A DNA stretch of 64,000 nucleotides. Origin: Spirometra erinaceieuropaei (Eukaryota; Platyhelminthes; Cestoda; Diphyllobothriidea; Diphyllobothriidae). Each line of letters begins with the position of its first letter. Position 1 is the stretch's first letter. The position numbers were made by a program, and so were the translations under genes. The notes under the pieces were generated by a model, which saw nothing but the letters and a program-made list of their open reading frames with translations, was not told where the DNA came from and searched no databases. The DNA is taken from NCBI GenBank assembly GCA_902702965.1, contig CACRXP010000570.1, forward strand, positions 157,146 through 221,145. The letters run 5' to 3'. Of the stretch, positions 54,801 to 59,190 are shown one piece after another.

Positions 54801-56820
54801 TCGATGCACTTCCTGTGGCGGAAGTTGAGGAATCAAGGTTTCCTGGTTGCGGGTTTTCATTCGGACAAGAGGACTATTTGAGGGAGAGGCTAATGCGAGG
54901 CAGCAGCACCAAAAGGTTCATGTCTAGGACGCTGACAACGTTTAAGATGAATGCTACTCATTATAGAATGGTAACTTAAAGGTCAAAAGATCGATGATGA
55001 GATGCTGAGTAGTGGATGTCTGCTCTTGTTTTGTCGTGTCGGCATAGGGGACAATCGCAAGACCGCTGCCTGATTTGTCCGCGCGACTAACAACTCATCT
55101 CAAACTGAGTGCTAATTCTGTTGCTTTAACGGCTGACTTGAGATCGTTCAATTGCCGATGGTCTAAGTCGAACAGCGCTTTGGATTCATTCTACAATCCA
55201 TCATCAGACACGGCAACAATGAAGACTAACGGATGCACAGGGGGACGCCTTTTCTTCGACACAAGGATGGCGAAGGAACAGGATAACTTTATGTTACCAC
55301 CAAGGCCTACAAACGGGAAGCAACCATCAGGCGCCAGTTGATAAGGCTGAAAGACCCACAGACACGATACAAAACGTCCATAGTCGTTTACAAACTCTGG
55401 TGCCTCTGAGGACAGATAAACCGCGTCGAAAAAGAACGGGGACATTAGTTCAACTACAAGTGGCAGAATATGCATCAGAGTGGGGAGGCCTGGCATAAAA
55501 TCGTGGTCCACTTGATGGAACGCGGTTGCACCTGATTCAGCGAATCTGAACTTCCCAGAGGTGACTTTTGCGTGATTCGCAAGCTGACGAAGCTGCAACC
55601 GTTAACAACTCGGATGGGGGGCGATCAAGTTATCCCAGGTACGAATTCAGGAGTTGCTAACTTTAGCGGCTGCGTGGTGGCGCGTCAATCGCATTCTAAA
55701 AATAGCACACCCCCCTGCGCCCGCTACCCTTATCGATGGGTCGGCGAACGAACCTGAAATTTTCCCGTCAATACAGTCTCTCTCCTCTTAGACCGGTCGA
55801 CATTCTTGACTTAAAAGGCCTCTAAAACCTGGCGGATTAACTGCTACGACTGTCCCTTGTCCGCTGCCTTTTCAATTAGGCTCGAAACACTTGGCTGTTA
55901 TGCCAAGTTTTGGCTTCTGTTTTGAGAAGCAGGCTTTACCTTGCCCTACTAAATGTCGATGAAGTCTGAACATCAGTTTTGATGACAGGATACAGCCTAT
56001 GACTAGAGTTCTTGACATCAATTTACCCCGACTTAAGGTCCTTACGCAACTGTGTGTTTGAAAACTCCTGTGGTGTACTATTTATGCTTTTTGGAGTTCT
56101 TATACTGATAATCGTGAATGGATGAATAAGAGCTTGCCCAATAAGGGGCGAAATTACTACCACGCACTCGACATTCTGTGATAGTACCGAAAAAAATAAC
56201 CAAATGTAAATATCAGTCTTGAACATCCCTGAGTTCGCCGGAGGACCACATCAGTTACACCTTTTTACAAAAGACACAAATAAGTCAGCAAATTTTGGAG
56301 GGATCGGTGCCTTGCGAATTGAAAATGCCCACGAAGTACTTTTATTATAACTGAAAACTTTATTGTTAGAATGCATGTAGTCAGACGCTCTGAATAATGA
56401 ACACAGAAGTCCGTCGGCAAACTCTAAGTGTGCCAAGCTATCCGTCTCGTCTTCTACACACCAGGTCCTGCTACCGTACGAATGAAAAGGATCAATCATT
56501 TCGTCCAGGCACCATAACGACAAACTTCCTTCAGTTTTTGCGAAGTACCAAAAACAAAGTTCGAGGCCGGCCTGCCATGTGTGCAGACTATAAACAAGGA
56601 GGCGGTGTTTTTAATAGCATAAAACGACCTGCATCCTGAAGTCCCGGCGGGCTGCTTACCTAACGCTAGGCCGCCAGCGCTGTCCAGAATTCTCTGATTG
56701 GCTCGTGCGATATCGTCGAAGGTGATTGGTTGAGTTTTCCGACGCTGTCGCTCAACTTTTGCGGGCTTTCCAACGGCGGGCCTTCGATTGAAGATGTTGC
56801 TTTTCTCTCGCACCGACAAC
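719..56820 (-). CDS. SVIL: Supervillin-like gene, partial, at least 12 exons
   Basis: This is a gene-level entry; exons are listed separately. Supervillin is a large villin/gelsolin-family protein that links F-actin and myosin II to membranes. The exons read in order through motifs characteristic of supervillin: a short basic TQPIT motif, the [18 protein letters not shown] block, the [12 protein letters not shown] block, then two gelsolin-like repeats. Exon junctions have AG/GT borders, and phases agree for ten consecutive exons (33957 down to 719). The protein is incomplete: later gelsolin repeats and the villin headpiece would lie beyond position 1, and the start is not identified. Between the exons at 49533 and 33957 the phases conflict, so at least one exon is unseen. 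Introns reach 15.6 kb and hold the window's transposons. The identity of the C-terminal half is firm. The N-terminal exons rest on phase and weak similarity. Confidence 0.9.
868..6607 (-). other. Intron, 5.7 kb
   Basis: The flanking exons encode protein segments that are adjacent in supervillin (NPLNP... and ...RPDW), so no exon is required here. It contains a decayed Penelope-like fragment near 3230-3680. I recognised nothing else; the open frames at 2778-3005, 5477-5770 and 6260-6485 have no family resemblance I can name. Confidence 0.7.
3230..3680 (+). pseudogene. Decayed Penelope-like GIY-YIG endonuclease fragment
   Basis: From about 3325 to 3645 the plus strand follows the 3' part of the intact Penelope-like element at 40981-41300 base by base with many substitutions and small indels. 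Landmarks shared in the same order are TTGGTCG.ACGAG, CATGGC, CCTTGCGCA, GGGCATCG and, at the end, AGTTGACTAG/GGTTGACTAA. Upstream similarity to about 3230 is weaker. The frame is broken several times. It is an old relative of the younger copy and sits antisense to the host gene. Confidence 0.75.
6608..6764 (-). CDS. SVIL: Supervillin-like exon, second gelsolin-like repeat
   Basis: The 157-bp exon begins after TTTACAG at 6765 and ends before GTAGGC. It encodes [13 protein letters not shown], the signature core of a gelsolin-like repeat (hydrophobic-D-x-G-x-E-x-Y-x-W). A helix-like stretch follows, and then [14 protein letters not shown], which parallels the supervillin 'tFDYe.cdiNPLdP' block. 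Entry phase is 0 and exit phase is 1, both agreeing with the neighbours. Gelsolin-like repeats in supervillin have largely lost the calcium and actin-severing functions and act as scaffold; whether this copy binds calcium cannot be judged. Confidence 0.95.
6765..9224 (-). other. Intron, 2.5 kb
   Basis: It contains one complete fold-back element (8135-9049). The remaining roughly 1.5 kb shows no recognisable gene or repeat. Confidence 0.7.
8135..9049. mobile_element. Fold-back MITE, family F2, copy 1
   Basis: It begins TACAGTAAGTGGCG..GTGAAATGTTAACCGAAATT and ends with the reverse complement of the same inner sequence (AATTTCGGTTAACATTCC...TACTGCA). Long inverted arms surround a central spacer; matching arm landmarks include CATAATTTCAAGACATTTC on the left and its counterpart near 8935-8960 on the right. 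There is no transposase frame. The TA-CAGT end suggests a Tc1/mariner-type MITE. Confidence 0.75.
9225..9370 (-). CDS. SVIL: Supervillin-like exon between gelsolin repeats 1 and 2
   Basis: The 146-bp exon follows CTATTTTCAG and ends before GTACCT. It encodes [20 protein letters not shown] and then a segment ending LLNSKK. This parallels the supervillin linker '[20 protein letters not shown]' and the following '...LLQPKEV' that leads directly into the next gelsolin repeat. The first two bases (CC) complete the codon begun by the G at the end of the upstream exon. The exit phase is 0, matching the GCG start of the exon at 6764. It is not a standalone open frame longer than 60 codons with an ATG, so simple ORF finding misses it. 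Confidence 0.92.
9371..11422 (-). other. Intron, 2.1 kb
   Basis: It holds a degenerate G-rich telomere-like tract at about 9965-10165. Frames at 10693-10956 and 10953-11267 show no recognisable domain. Nothing else was recognised. Confidence 0.65.
9965..10165 (+). repeat. Degenerate TTAGGG-like tract
   Basis: The plus strand is dominated by GGTTAG, GGTTTAGG, GGGTTGGGG and GGGGTTAGG variants with irregular spacing. It is too degenerate and internal to be a telomere. Similar tracts occur at 45645, 47790, 50485, 52740 and 62445, where they belong to dispersed repeats; this one may be the same family with its unique part eroded. Confidence 0.55.
11423..11731 (-). CDS. SVIL: Supervillin-like exon, first gelsolin-like repeat
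   Basis: The 309-bp exon starts after CCCCAAAG and ends before GTACGG. It encodes [20 protein letters not shown], then [20 protein letters not shown]. This is the canonical start of a gelsolin-like repeat (L/V-N-S-G-D-C/V-F-x-L) and is very close to supervillin '[33 protein letters not shown]'. It continues with [13 protein letters not shown] and EAFWRALG, matching the repeat's helix and the 'FWKLLGG' segment. The upstream exon ends in G and this one begins GT, together making the Gly of KGRRQ. Exit phase is 1. It is the best conserved exon in the window and fixes the gene's identity and strand. Confidence 0.97.
11866..12045 (-). CDS. SVIL: Supervillin-like exon, pre-gelsolin region
   Basis: The 180-bp exon lies between TTTATAG and GTAAGT. 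It encodes [17 protein letters not shown], then STLRQV, and ends [11 protein letters not shown]. Supervillin has 'SEVTLAGLASKENFS..SLR.V' and '.YKRLMLLQIKG' at this place. These blocks are diagnostic for supervillin rather than villin, gelsolin or flightless. A 134-base intron separates it from the first gelsolin exon. It enters with CC completing a codon opened by the A at the end of the 15953 exon and exits in phase 1. Confidence 0.95.
12046..15952 (-). other. Intron, 3.9 kb
   Basis: Near its 5' side lie a second in-frame splice donor (15832) and trinucleotide-rich DNA (15560-15700). From 12100 to 15400 I see no recognisable gene, RNA or transposon; the small open frames there look like chance. 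Confidence 0.6.
15560..15700 (+). repeat. CCA/CAC and CAT microsatellite
   Basis: From about 15565 to 15635 the plus strand is an imperfect run of CCA/CAC triplets interrupted by AAC. It is followed by CATCGTCGTCACCATCATCA-type repeats to about 15690. It lies in an intron of the minus-strand gene. The His-rich plus-strand frame through it is a by-product of the triplets. Confidence 0.9.
15953..16197 (-). CDS. SVIL: Supervillin-like exon with EDLLDEYEE block
   Basis: The 245-bp exon follows TTTCTATCCAG and ends TCA-A before GTAAGTGT. Translation gives [11 protein letters not shown], then [20 protein letters not shown], matching supervillin '[20 protein letters not shown]'. A less conserved Ser/Thr-rich tail follows. 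The first base (A) completes Gly with the GG left by the exon at 17374, and the last base (A) is completed by CC of the exon at 12045, so both junctions fit. A second GTAAGTGTA donor in the same frame and phase lies 120 bases further on (exon end 15833) and would add 40 residues rich in Asp, Glu and Lys. A donor at GAG|GTACGG is also conceivable but gives the wrong phase. Confidence 0.88.
16198..17373 (-). other. Intron, 1.2 kb
   Basis: No repeat or gene was recognised apart from a run of ten G on the plus strand at 17302-17311. The flanking phases match, so no exon is needed here. Confidence 0.6.
17374..17540 (-). CDS. SVIL: Supervillin-like exon, acidic segment
   Basis: The 167-bp exon lies between CACTTACAG and GTAATG. 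It encodes [17 protein letters not shown], then an acidic stretch [12 protein letters not shown] and a Pro/Ser-rich tail. The [10 protein letters not shown] piece resembles the supervillin 'EMDEDFDVIFDPYAPKL' region, which lies just upstream of the NPxxxLxxREDLLxEY block, as it does here. Phase is 0 at entry and 2 at exit; the following exon begins with the single base needed. Identity rests on weak similarity plus exact phase agreement on both sides. Confidence 0.75.
19085..19205 (-). repeat. tRNA-derived SINE (family S2), degenerate copy
   Basis: The plus strand carries GGTGGTCATTTCTGACTTGTTAGCCGTCATCAGCCAGCCATACCCAAC, broken here only for description, in the order seen in the better copies at 31235-31290 and 37855-37905. 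The tRNA-like head is almost unrecognisable. Orientation is minus by comparison with those copies. Confidence 0.7.
19658..21193. mobile_element. Fold-back MITE, family F2, with internal insertion
   Basis: The left arm starts near TATAATCACTACC and continues ATGAGATGTCAACCG. The right end is ..CAGAATTTCAGCTAGCATTT..GCACTGACTGTA, its inverted counterpart. At 1536 bp it is about 0.6 kb longer than its relatives. Comparison with them places the extra DNA at roughly 20040-20605, inside the central spacer; the insert is unlike the rest of the element and has no named homologue. Arms are quite diverged, so the copy is old. Confidence 0.65.
22786..22877 (-). CDS. SVIL: Supervillin-like short exon (phase-supported)
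   Basis: The 92-bp exon follows TTTTTTATGCAG and ends before GTGAGT. It encodes [19 protein letters not shown] and a Ser/Val tail. I recognise no conserved supervillin motif in it. Support comes from strong splice borders, a continuous open frame and phase: its first two bases (CT) complete Ala with the G ending the exon at 25117, and it exits in phase 0 as the exon at 17540 needs. The supervillin N-terminal half is poorly conserved between phyla, so absence of a match is expected. Confidence 0.6.
22878..25116 (-). other. Intron, 2.2 kb
   Basis: No transposon, RNA or further exon was recognised. The plus-strand frame at 22896-23303 is the longest in it and has no recognisable domain. Confidence 0.5.
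25117..25257 (-). CDS. SVIL: Supervillin-like exon (phase-supported)
   Basis: The exon ends TCTCTTG before GTAAGC, a strong donor. Two acceptors give the same frame and phase: TTTTTCTAG at 25258, used here, and GTTATAG, which would start the exon at 25236. It encodes [19 protein letters not shown], then [13 protein letters not shown]. There is no diagnostic supervillin block. Entry phase 1 agrees with the A ending the exon at 33758, and exit phase 1 agrees with the exon at 22877. The Ser/Pro-rich composition fits the disordered N-terminal half of the family. Confidence 0.6.
25680..25761 (-). tRNA. tRNA-Ser(GCT)-like sequence, probably repeat-borne
   Basis: On the minus strand it reads GGCCTCGTAGCTCAGGTGGT at the 5' end. 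The A-box-like TAGCTCAGGTGG is present, the anticodon arm TGGCT-GTGCTAA-AGCCT gives anticodon GCT, a longer serine-type variable region follows, and the T arm GTGGG-TTCGAAT-CCCAC is perfect (B box intact). The acceptor stem pairs at six of seven positions (G1 faces G), and the outer pair of the anticodon stem is T-T. It sits inside repeat R1, and a decayed homologue lies at 41885-41965, so it may be a tRNA-derived repeat rather than a functional tRNA gene. The intact T arm allows either. Confidence 0.65.
25680..25925 (-). repeat. Repeat R1 with tRNA-Ser-like head
   Basis: The tRNA-like part and the adjoining 25775-25925 recur together, decayed, at 41885-42085; the adjoining part alone recurs at 370-500. 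This linkage defines a dispersed unit of about 250 bp. In minus orientation the conserved body lies upstream of the tRNA-like part, which is unusual for a classic SINE, where the tRNA part is the 5' head. Confidence 0.7.
26131..27096. mobile_element. Fold-back MITE, family F2, best-preserved copy
   Basis: The left end, TGCAGTGAGTGACCGATCTC, is matched at the right end by GAGGTCGGTCACTCACCGTA in inverse. The arms stay complementary for hundreds of bases; for example AAGTGCATTCAAAAGCC near 26940 mirrors the 26270-26290 region, and TTAAATATATTTTATAGAAGACATGCACAAAAACAC-like sequence near 26380 mirrors 26815-26850. A spacer of roughly 0.2 kb separates the arms. There is no transposase frame. Confidence 0.85.
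28085..28420. repeat. Palindromic cluster of a ~63-bp coding-like unit
   Basis: Positions 28301-28330 and 28362-28391 are inverse copies of each other around GAAGCGAACAGGCGAGTCCC. Position 28091-28137 is an inverse copy of the loop region 28324-28360. Read in one direction the unit encodes [21 protein letters not shown] peptide, seen on the plus strand at about 28085-28135 and on the minus strand at about 28390-28310. Minus-strand reading continues as [24 protein letters not shown] to 28126. It may be a retroelement ORF fragment; family unknown. Confidence 0.55.
28545..28805. mobile_element. Partial fold-back element arm (F2-like)
   Basis: TTTTCTAAAACCGAAGGTTACATTTACATCGAGTAAA and the following TGTTTTCTACTAAATATATTTGAAAT..GAATCGAAAACCAATG, given here in pieces, match the right half of F2 elements. 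The terminal part is absent because the next complete element starts at 28806. Confidence 0.55.
28806..29722. mobile_element. Fold-back MITE, family F2
   Basis: The left inner end, GGAAATGCTAACCGAAATGC, corresponds to the inverse right end (AAATTTCGGCCAATATTCC..GACTGGTCACATACTGCA). Arms are recognisable by GTGCAGCACAATCTCAAGATATTTC on the left and GGATATCGTGGGATTGTGCTG on the right. It is diverged from the 26131 copy. Confidence 0.65.
31010..31465 (-). mobile_element. tRNA-derived SINE family S2, two copies
   Basis: A better copy covers about 31195-31465 and a degenerate one about 31010-31170, both minus. In the better copy the minus strand reads TGGCGCAGTGGTTAGAGGCG (a near-perfect pol III A box). 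It is followed by CTAACAGGTCGCAGGATCAAGTCCC in the B-box position, then the conserved CACTTCGGGATTGGGTATGACC tail and a CTCCCTTGTCTTTGTCAGTAAT element. There is no coding potential. Confidence 0.75.
31610..32200. repeat. Dispersed repeat R4, copy 1
   Basis: From about 31880 to 32195 the sequence parallels 58880-59180: ATATTC..ACC.AATTTCGGAC, AGATTTACTCCAA, CCACTGATGAGCC and GTGTCTGGGCTTTTAGC occur in the same order. The minus-strand frame 31600-32163 (187 codons) and the minus frame at 58860-59129 share NI.AEI and QQA.SS, which hints that the ancestral unit carried a coding frame. No known domain was recognised. Confidence 0.6.
33758..33957 (-). CDS. SVIL: Supervillin-like exon, N-terminal charged motifs
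   Basis: The 200-bp exon follows TTCTCCCCATCCAG, a textbook acceptor, and ends before GTGAGT. It encodes [14 protein letters not shown], then [19 protein letters not shown] and MSERLLQ. Supervillin has repeated motifs of this type ('[21 protein letters not shown]', 'ERKQLITVREEAWKTR') in its disordered N-terminal half before the catalytically inactive gelsolin core. Exit phase 1 fits the next exon. It starts with one base that must complete a codon begun by two bases upstream; no visible upstream exon supplies them, so an exon is missing above it. Confidence 0.78.
34299..35250. mobile_element. Fold-back MITE, family F2
   Basis: The left end, TACAGTCGGATG..CTCATGAAATG, is matched by ..TTTTAGTTAACATTTCATGGGAATAGTCACTTGG at the right end in inverse, given here as a pattern. 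Arm landmarks are TTACAGCATAATCTCGAAATATTG on the left and GTACCTTGAGGTTGTGCTGAAC on the right. There is no transposase frame. Confidence 0.7.
37660..38415. mobile_element. SINE family S2, inverted pair
   Basis: A minus copy covers about 37821-38160 (including a tail reading into CATGATATAGGCAGTATGGT) and a plus copy about 38175-38415. A short extra plus fragment lies at 37671-37720. The plus copy has CTAACAGGTCGCAAGTTCAA near the B-box position, then GGCTGGCTGACAACG, CTTGTCTTTGTCGG, CATGCGCCGCTGTGCGGCTG and GAACGATCGGTGAGAG. The minus copy holds the same modules inverted and has the head sequence ACTCGTGGCCCGTGGTTAGA. Confidence 0.8.
39545..39823 (+). repeat. Dispersed repeat R3, copy 2
   Basis: It shares CCGACGATGTCCACC, a GTTTATAGTGAGTGTAGACTTGC block, a C/T-rich stretch and GTGTCAAGACAGAGTCAAGA with copies at 49915 and 59485. 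The Penelope-like element has inserted at its downstream end. Confidence 0.65.
39835..40305 (-). repeat. Inverted arm of Penelope-like element (left)
   Basis: It is the exact inverse of 40981-41451 in length and register (paired coordinates sum to 81286 at both ends). It carries the C-terminal part of the endonuclease frame on the minus strand, identical in translation to the right arm from [15 protein letters not shown] onward. Confidence 0.92.
40305..41291 (+). CDS. Penelope-like reverse transcriptase/GIY-YIG endonuclease, 5'-truncated
   Basis: Frame is open for 328 codons and ends at TAA 41289-41291; there is no native start because the 5' part is missing. It begins just before the catalytic YVDD box ([12 protein letters not shown], about 40335-40370). 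The rest of the reverse transcriptase thumb-like region follows, with LPFLDVLL and a Lys/Arg-rich linker. The endonuclease comes last: a Cys-containing [15 protein letters not shown] core at about 40970-41015, then KRIREHL and a His-rich [11 protein letters not shown] segment. GIY-YIG endonucleases joined to such reverse transcriptases define Penelope-like elements. Only the last reverse transcriptase motifs remain, so the copy cannot be autonomous. A TTG at 40440 or an internal ATG could start a shorter frame, but translation is unlikely. Confidence 0.93.
   Translation, partial: LSDQIKKLKHYGRYVDDIFAIATTETDVAALLNAANQAHPSIKFTLEMESAGSLPFLDVLLNRRSDGSIRRSVYRKKTWSGQYTNFASFVPLQQKRNLVRCLAQRARKICSTDSIEEELRKIQDLLRENGYPDRFIAKNLAERPAKPTTLTAEKKTLFLKVPFQGDAAGELLRRRLDQAVSGTFPAARVRISFSTNPILRGEGKDRLPPQTASMCIYSFTCSCGAGYIGRTSRRLSKRIREHLPAWLAKGETRRIDSAILAHAVDSGHRVDPTEAFRVIYKVPSSYPKLLGQRLLATAEAAAIRLRKPTLCAQKNLVQAPRLPWSKVD
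41885..42085 (-). repeat. Repeat R1, decayed copy with tRNA-like part
   Basis: TGTGGGATTCGAATTCACAA near 41891 is a decayed T arm. GAGCTCAGTCAGAACTAATCACT-like sequence (41928-41950), CTGCCCAAGCAGGTCTTCCT and AATATCCACCG follow in the same order as at 25680-25925. The A-box part is badly eroded. Confidence 0.6.
42311..43297. mobile_element. Fold-back MITE, family F1, copy 1
   Basis: The left end TACAGTAGGTGGGCTAACTC is inverted at the right end as GTTAGCCCACCTACTGTA. Arms of roughly 0.37 kb surround a spacer of about 0.2 kb. Shared landmarks on both arms include CGAAATGCGTTTTC, the AATTCAATTATATTTC block and TCGGTAG..AATGACGTC. It lacks a transposase. Flanking TA is part of the ends. Confidence 0.88.
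45645..45890 (+). repeat. Repeat R5 with TTAGGG-like tract
   Basis: Positions 45648-45745 consist of GGGTTAGG, GGGTTTAGGG and GGTTAAGGG variants. The following AAAACCGCTATTAACACTGC..CCGTATTACAGG parallels AAAACTAGCATTAACACCCT near 62768, so the tract is part of a longer dispersed unit rather than a simple satellite. Confidence 0.6.
46450..47405. mobile_element. Fold-back MITE, family F2
   Basis: The left end, TTCAGTGACTGATCCCATGA, is matched by ..TTAACATTTCCTGAGATCGG and TCGCTGACTGTA at the right end. Internal inverted landmarks are GCAGCATAATCTCGAGGAAC and TCGATATATCATGGGATTAG. Ends and arms are moderately diverged. Confidence 0.7.
47750..49130 (+). repeat. Repeat R5 copy split by a fold-back element
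   Basis: The left half (47750-47974) has TTAGGG-like units, then TTTTGCCTGCACATACGGTC and AATAACCTCGGATCACCTGT. The right half (48971-49130) has GATAAAACTAATACTAATGT and CCCAGTGGGCTAATC. The same modules are contiguous at 62445-62840, apart from small differences, which shows that the element at 47975-48970 inserted into this repeat. Confidence 0.7.
47975..48970. mobile_element. Fold-back MITE, family F1, copy 2
   Basis: The left end TACAGTAGGTGGGCTAACTC is perfect. The right end, GAGTTAACACACCCTATATA, is a decayed inverse of it. Arms and spacer match copies at 42311 and 50553. The minus-strand frame at 48095-48373 is a by-product of the repeat and is not a gene. Confidence 0.85.
49533..49658 (-). 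CDS. SVIL: Supervillin-like exon candidate, acidic segment
   Basis: The exon begins after TCTTCCCCCTACAG, a very strong acceptor, and reads [20 protein letters not shown], then [18 protein letters not shown] until a stop soon after. Its two first bases (AA) complete a Glu codon with the G that ends the exon at 56660, so the upstream phase fits. The donor is uncertain: GTATCT after 49533 is chosen, GTCGGG a few bases earlier is possible, and both give phase 1. No diagnostic supervillin block is present. The composition suits the disordered N-terminal half. Confidence 0.5.
49915..50235 (+). repeat. Dispersed repeat R3, copy 3
   Basis: GTTTATAATGGTAGTAGAGT, CCCCACCTGGATCCGGTGTC, CCACAAAGGAGCCATTGCAG and CCACTCCACAAAAACACGCA occur in the same order in the 59485-59890 copy. 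There is no shared reading frame. Confidence 0.7.
50460..51575 (+). repeat. Repeat R6 interrupted by fold-back element
   Basis: The left part includes a TTAGGG-like tract (50485-50525) and AGGACGCGAAAATAGG; the right part reads CCTCCTGAAATTCAGC..AAGGCCATATGTAG. The reverse complement of 52795-52880 has these two parts directly joined at a TA, giving an empty-site relative. Confidence 0.75.
50553..51542. mobile_element. Fold-back MITE, family F1, copy 3
   Basis: Both ends are perfect: TACAGTAGGTGGGCTAACTC at left and its inverse ending CCCACCTACTGTA at right. Total length is 990 bp. The inverted arms and spacer match the other two F1 copies. Because the right TA belongs to the target, the element proper is CAGT...ACTG. 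It is the best-defined member of the family. Confidence 0.9.
52740..52920 (-). repeat. Repeat R6, uninterrupted copy with CCCTAA-like tract
   Basis: The plus strand has CCTTAACCTTAAACCTAACC at 52742-52761 and ACTAACCCAAACCTTAACCC further on, flanking TTTCAGGGAGGGTACCTATTCCCG. On the minus strand the order is telomere-like tract, AATAGG, TA, CCCTCCCTGAAAT, which equals the R6 copy at 50460-51575 without its element. Confidence 0.7.
56660..56820 (-). CDS. SVIL: Supervillin-like exon, TQPIT motif
   Basis: The exon ends TTAG before GTAAGC, a strong donor. It encodes [13 protein letters not shown], then [19 protein letters not shown]. Supervillin carries this pattern twice in its N-terminal half (a short Ser-x-x-E/A-K-x-x-x-F helix, then RQRR.....TQP-I/V-T followed by an acidic helix). 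The start at 56820 uses CCCGAAG as acceptor (phase 2). Two other in-frame acceptors upstream (near 56854 and 56866) would give phases 1 and 0. Exit phase 1 matches the exon at 49658. This exon extends the gene over most of the window. Confidence 0.68.
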
Positions 56821-58474
56821 CTTCGGGGCGCAAAAGCAGAAAGCACTAGCATTAATTTCTGCCATCAGATTTTATCGACACGAGCGATGGAAGTGAAGAC
56901 GAAATTTGTCGGGTTTAAGACGCCGACAGCTGAATTTTGTTGAAACGTCCGTTGGCAGACAGTGGTATCTACTATCCTCAGAGCAGCGGCAAAGTGGTAA
57001 GACAGCATTGAAACGAAAACATACAAGTTGAATCCGTAACCGCAGAGAAAACACCTGCATGACGACAAATATCGTCAAGCAGTTTAGGCACACAGGCAGT
57101 TATTTAATCCGAGGCAAGCAAGAATCCTTCATTTTGTGGATAAGTTGAACTGAAAGGATTTGACCAAAAGATTCATTTCCCTGGCTTGTCATGCAAGAAT
57201 ATAAAAACGACCGTACTAGGATCCCAGCTTTCCTCTGTCATCTTCCGCAAATTCATTTTGACTCTATTGGACCAAAGTTATGATGAGGTTGCCCGGTGAA
57301 CGATTATAAAAGAGAATTTTATACAGACTAAGTGCTATCAGATGTAGATCTTCATGTCGCAAAGAGCAAGCCGATTTGGGAATGTTCACTTGCATTTATA
57401 CCAGCAGAAGTCACCAAAGAGTCATTCGAACAGCTGACCTAGTCAGGAGTCTTTTGTGTTGCAAACTGCTGAAGCACAATAAACCATGAGAGTACGAGAA
57501 ATTACCTTCTTATTTTTAAAGATTCTAGTGCAAGACCACCGAACGCGAAGGTCCAGTATCACTGAAATGGGCCGTTAGGGTAAACGTTCGACTTCCATTA
57601 AGAACGTGTAAGGGGACTGGAAGAATGGCGCCATTAATTTGCATGAACGAACAGATAAAATGTAGTTGCATTCGATAAATCAATCAGTTCTCTGCATTAA
57701 GACAGACGAAGGGCCATGAATTGACGGAGATGCGACAATCTGCGGCTCAATTTGATGCGTCCGCCCAATAAAACTAACGGTGACTGCTGCGTATTCTTCG
57801 AGGCAAGGTTTACTGAGTCAATTTTTAAAATGTGAACTTCTGTCCACTAGCGTACTTGTGTGCTTGGAATAAATTAGTTGCCTGTACGATTAAGCATGTT
57901 GCAGTTATGGTGATTTTTTCCTCAGGAATGTATAAGTTGTGGATACTGAAGTATCCCTTTGTTACTTGGCCCTTATAGCTGAGCTGAAAAACAGCCCTTT
58001 GAAATAACAAAGTTTCTTATAGTCCGTATTTTTAATAAGTAGCTGTTATTTTTCAATGATGCGCATCGGGGCAACATTAATCCCCAAACAGGAGTTAATA
58101 TTGCGTCGGCGTTCCTTGTGAAGCCATGATCAAAGCTCCTTCAAGGACATTGTTTAGACTTTTTCATTATTGTTTGAGGTAGTTACTTCCAGGGTAAGAT
58201 TAGGACGCTCGAGAGATCCCATAGACTGGGAAGCCAGTTAAGCTGCCGAGTCTCGTTTTATAAGGCAGTCTCAGACGTTTTAAGTAGGGCAGGGGTTTAG
58301 ATCTCGACTGCATATCGGTCGCCGTCTTGAAGGCTTGCTGAGACAAAGGAGTGCTATTCCGGTGAGTGCTCGTTGCACATCCAGGACTAACTTCTCTCTC
58401 CTCTTTAGTGGCGTTGAGGGCATGCTGGTGAAAATCACTTGTTCCAACGTTTTAACCATCTAAAAATGATTGCG

Positions 58475-58775
58475 TTAACTTGGAGTAAATAGTCCAGAAT
58501 GCGGCTCACGTGCTTCGTCCGAAGATTGATATGAATATATGACGGACATTCAACAGCTTCGAAGGAAAAATCGCATGCTATTCATAAATTACCAAAATAG
58601 AGTCAGTGGCATACACATGTTGCGTGATTCGCCACGCTTGACAGCATAGGCACTAGCCAAAAGCCCTGACACGCGTTTCGCGGATATTCTGTTGCTGCAC
58701 GACACAGCTGGGGGAGTTCGACTTATAAGTGGGTCAGCTGGGGTTCCCCGTGTACTTTCTGGTAGACGGTCCACT
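58475..58775. repeat. Dispersed repeat R4, copy 2 (rearranged)
   Basis: GCGTTAACTTGGAGTAAAT at 58471-58489 and GATATGAATAT are inverse matches to 58975-59020. GCCAAAAGCCCTGACACGCG (58656-58675) is an inverse match to 59155-59180. The two blocks are in the opposite order from copy 3, as if the end of one unit were followed by the start of another. Confidence 0.6.
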
Positions 58776-58859
58776 TTTATGAAAATGCGACTTTTTAATC
58801 TCTTCGGAGATTAATGCTCCAATCCAGAATTCATCCTTTAGAATGAAGCTTTACGAATC

Positions 58860-59190
58860 CTACAACATGCGTGTACTACTGGCTGCTTGTTGATATTTTA
58901 TGAATATTGCGCGGCTATCCCACTGAAACTGTCGGATTTCGGCACAGATATTCGTATCAACTTTCGGACTGAGCATACAGAACTTCGTTCCAGTAGATTT
59001 ACTCCAAGTTAACGCGTACATTAATGAGATAGAAAGTGTACATTTCTGAGAACTGAAGGACCTACCAAAAAGCACACGGTAAACGCTGGGCGACCCACTG
59101 ATGAGCCAAAGCCCTCCTAGTTGTGTCATGGAGCGGCAGAATATCAGCGAAATACGTGTCAGGACTTTTGGCTAGTACCACTATCTCTTG
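58860..59190. repeat. Dispersed repeat R4, copy 3
   Basis: It shares ordered blocks with 31880-32195: ATATTGCGCGGCTAT.CC, TCAACTTTCGGACTGAGC, GTAGATTTACTCCAA, GACCCACTGATGAGCC and GTGTCAGGACTTTTGGC. The minus-strand frame 58860-59129 resembles the 31600-32163 frame at a few positions. Confidence 0.65.

Larger units (their letters stand above)
49659..56659 (-). other. Intron, 7.0 kb
   Basis: It contains repeat R3 (49915-50235), a fold-back element inserted in repeat R6 (50460-51575) and another R6 copy (52740-52920). A GC-richer stretch at 52000-52690 has long open minus-strand frames (for example [16 protein letters not shown]) without recognisable domains or clear splice sites. The stretches 52950-54100 and 55700-56600 show nothing I can name. 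Confidence 0.5.
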
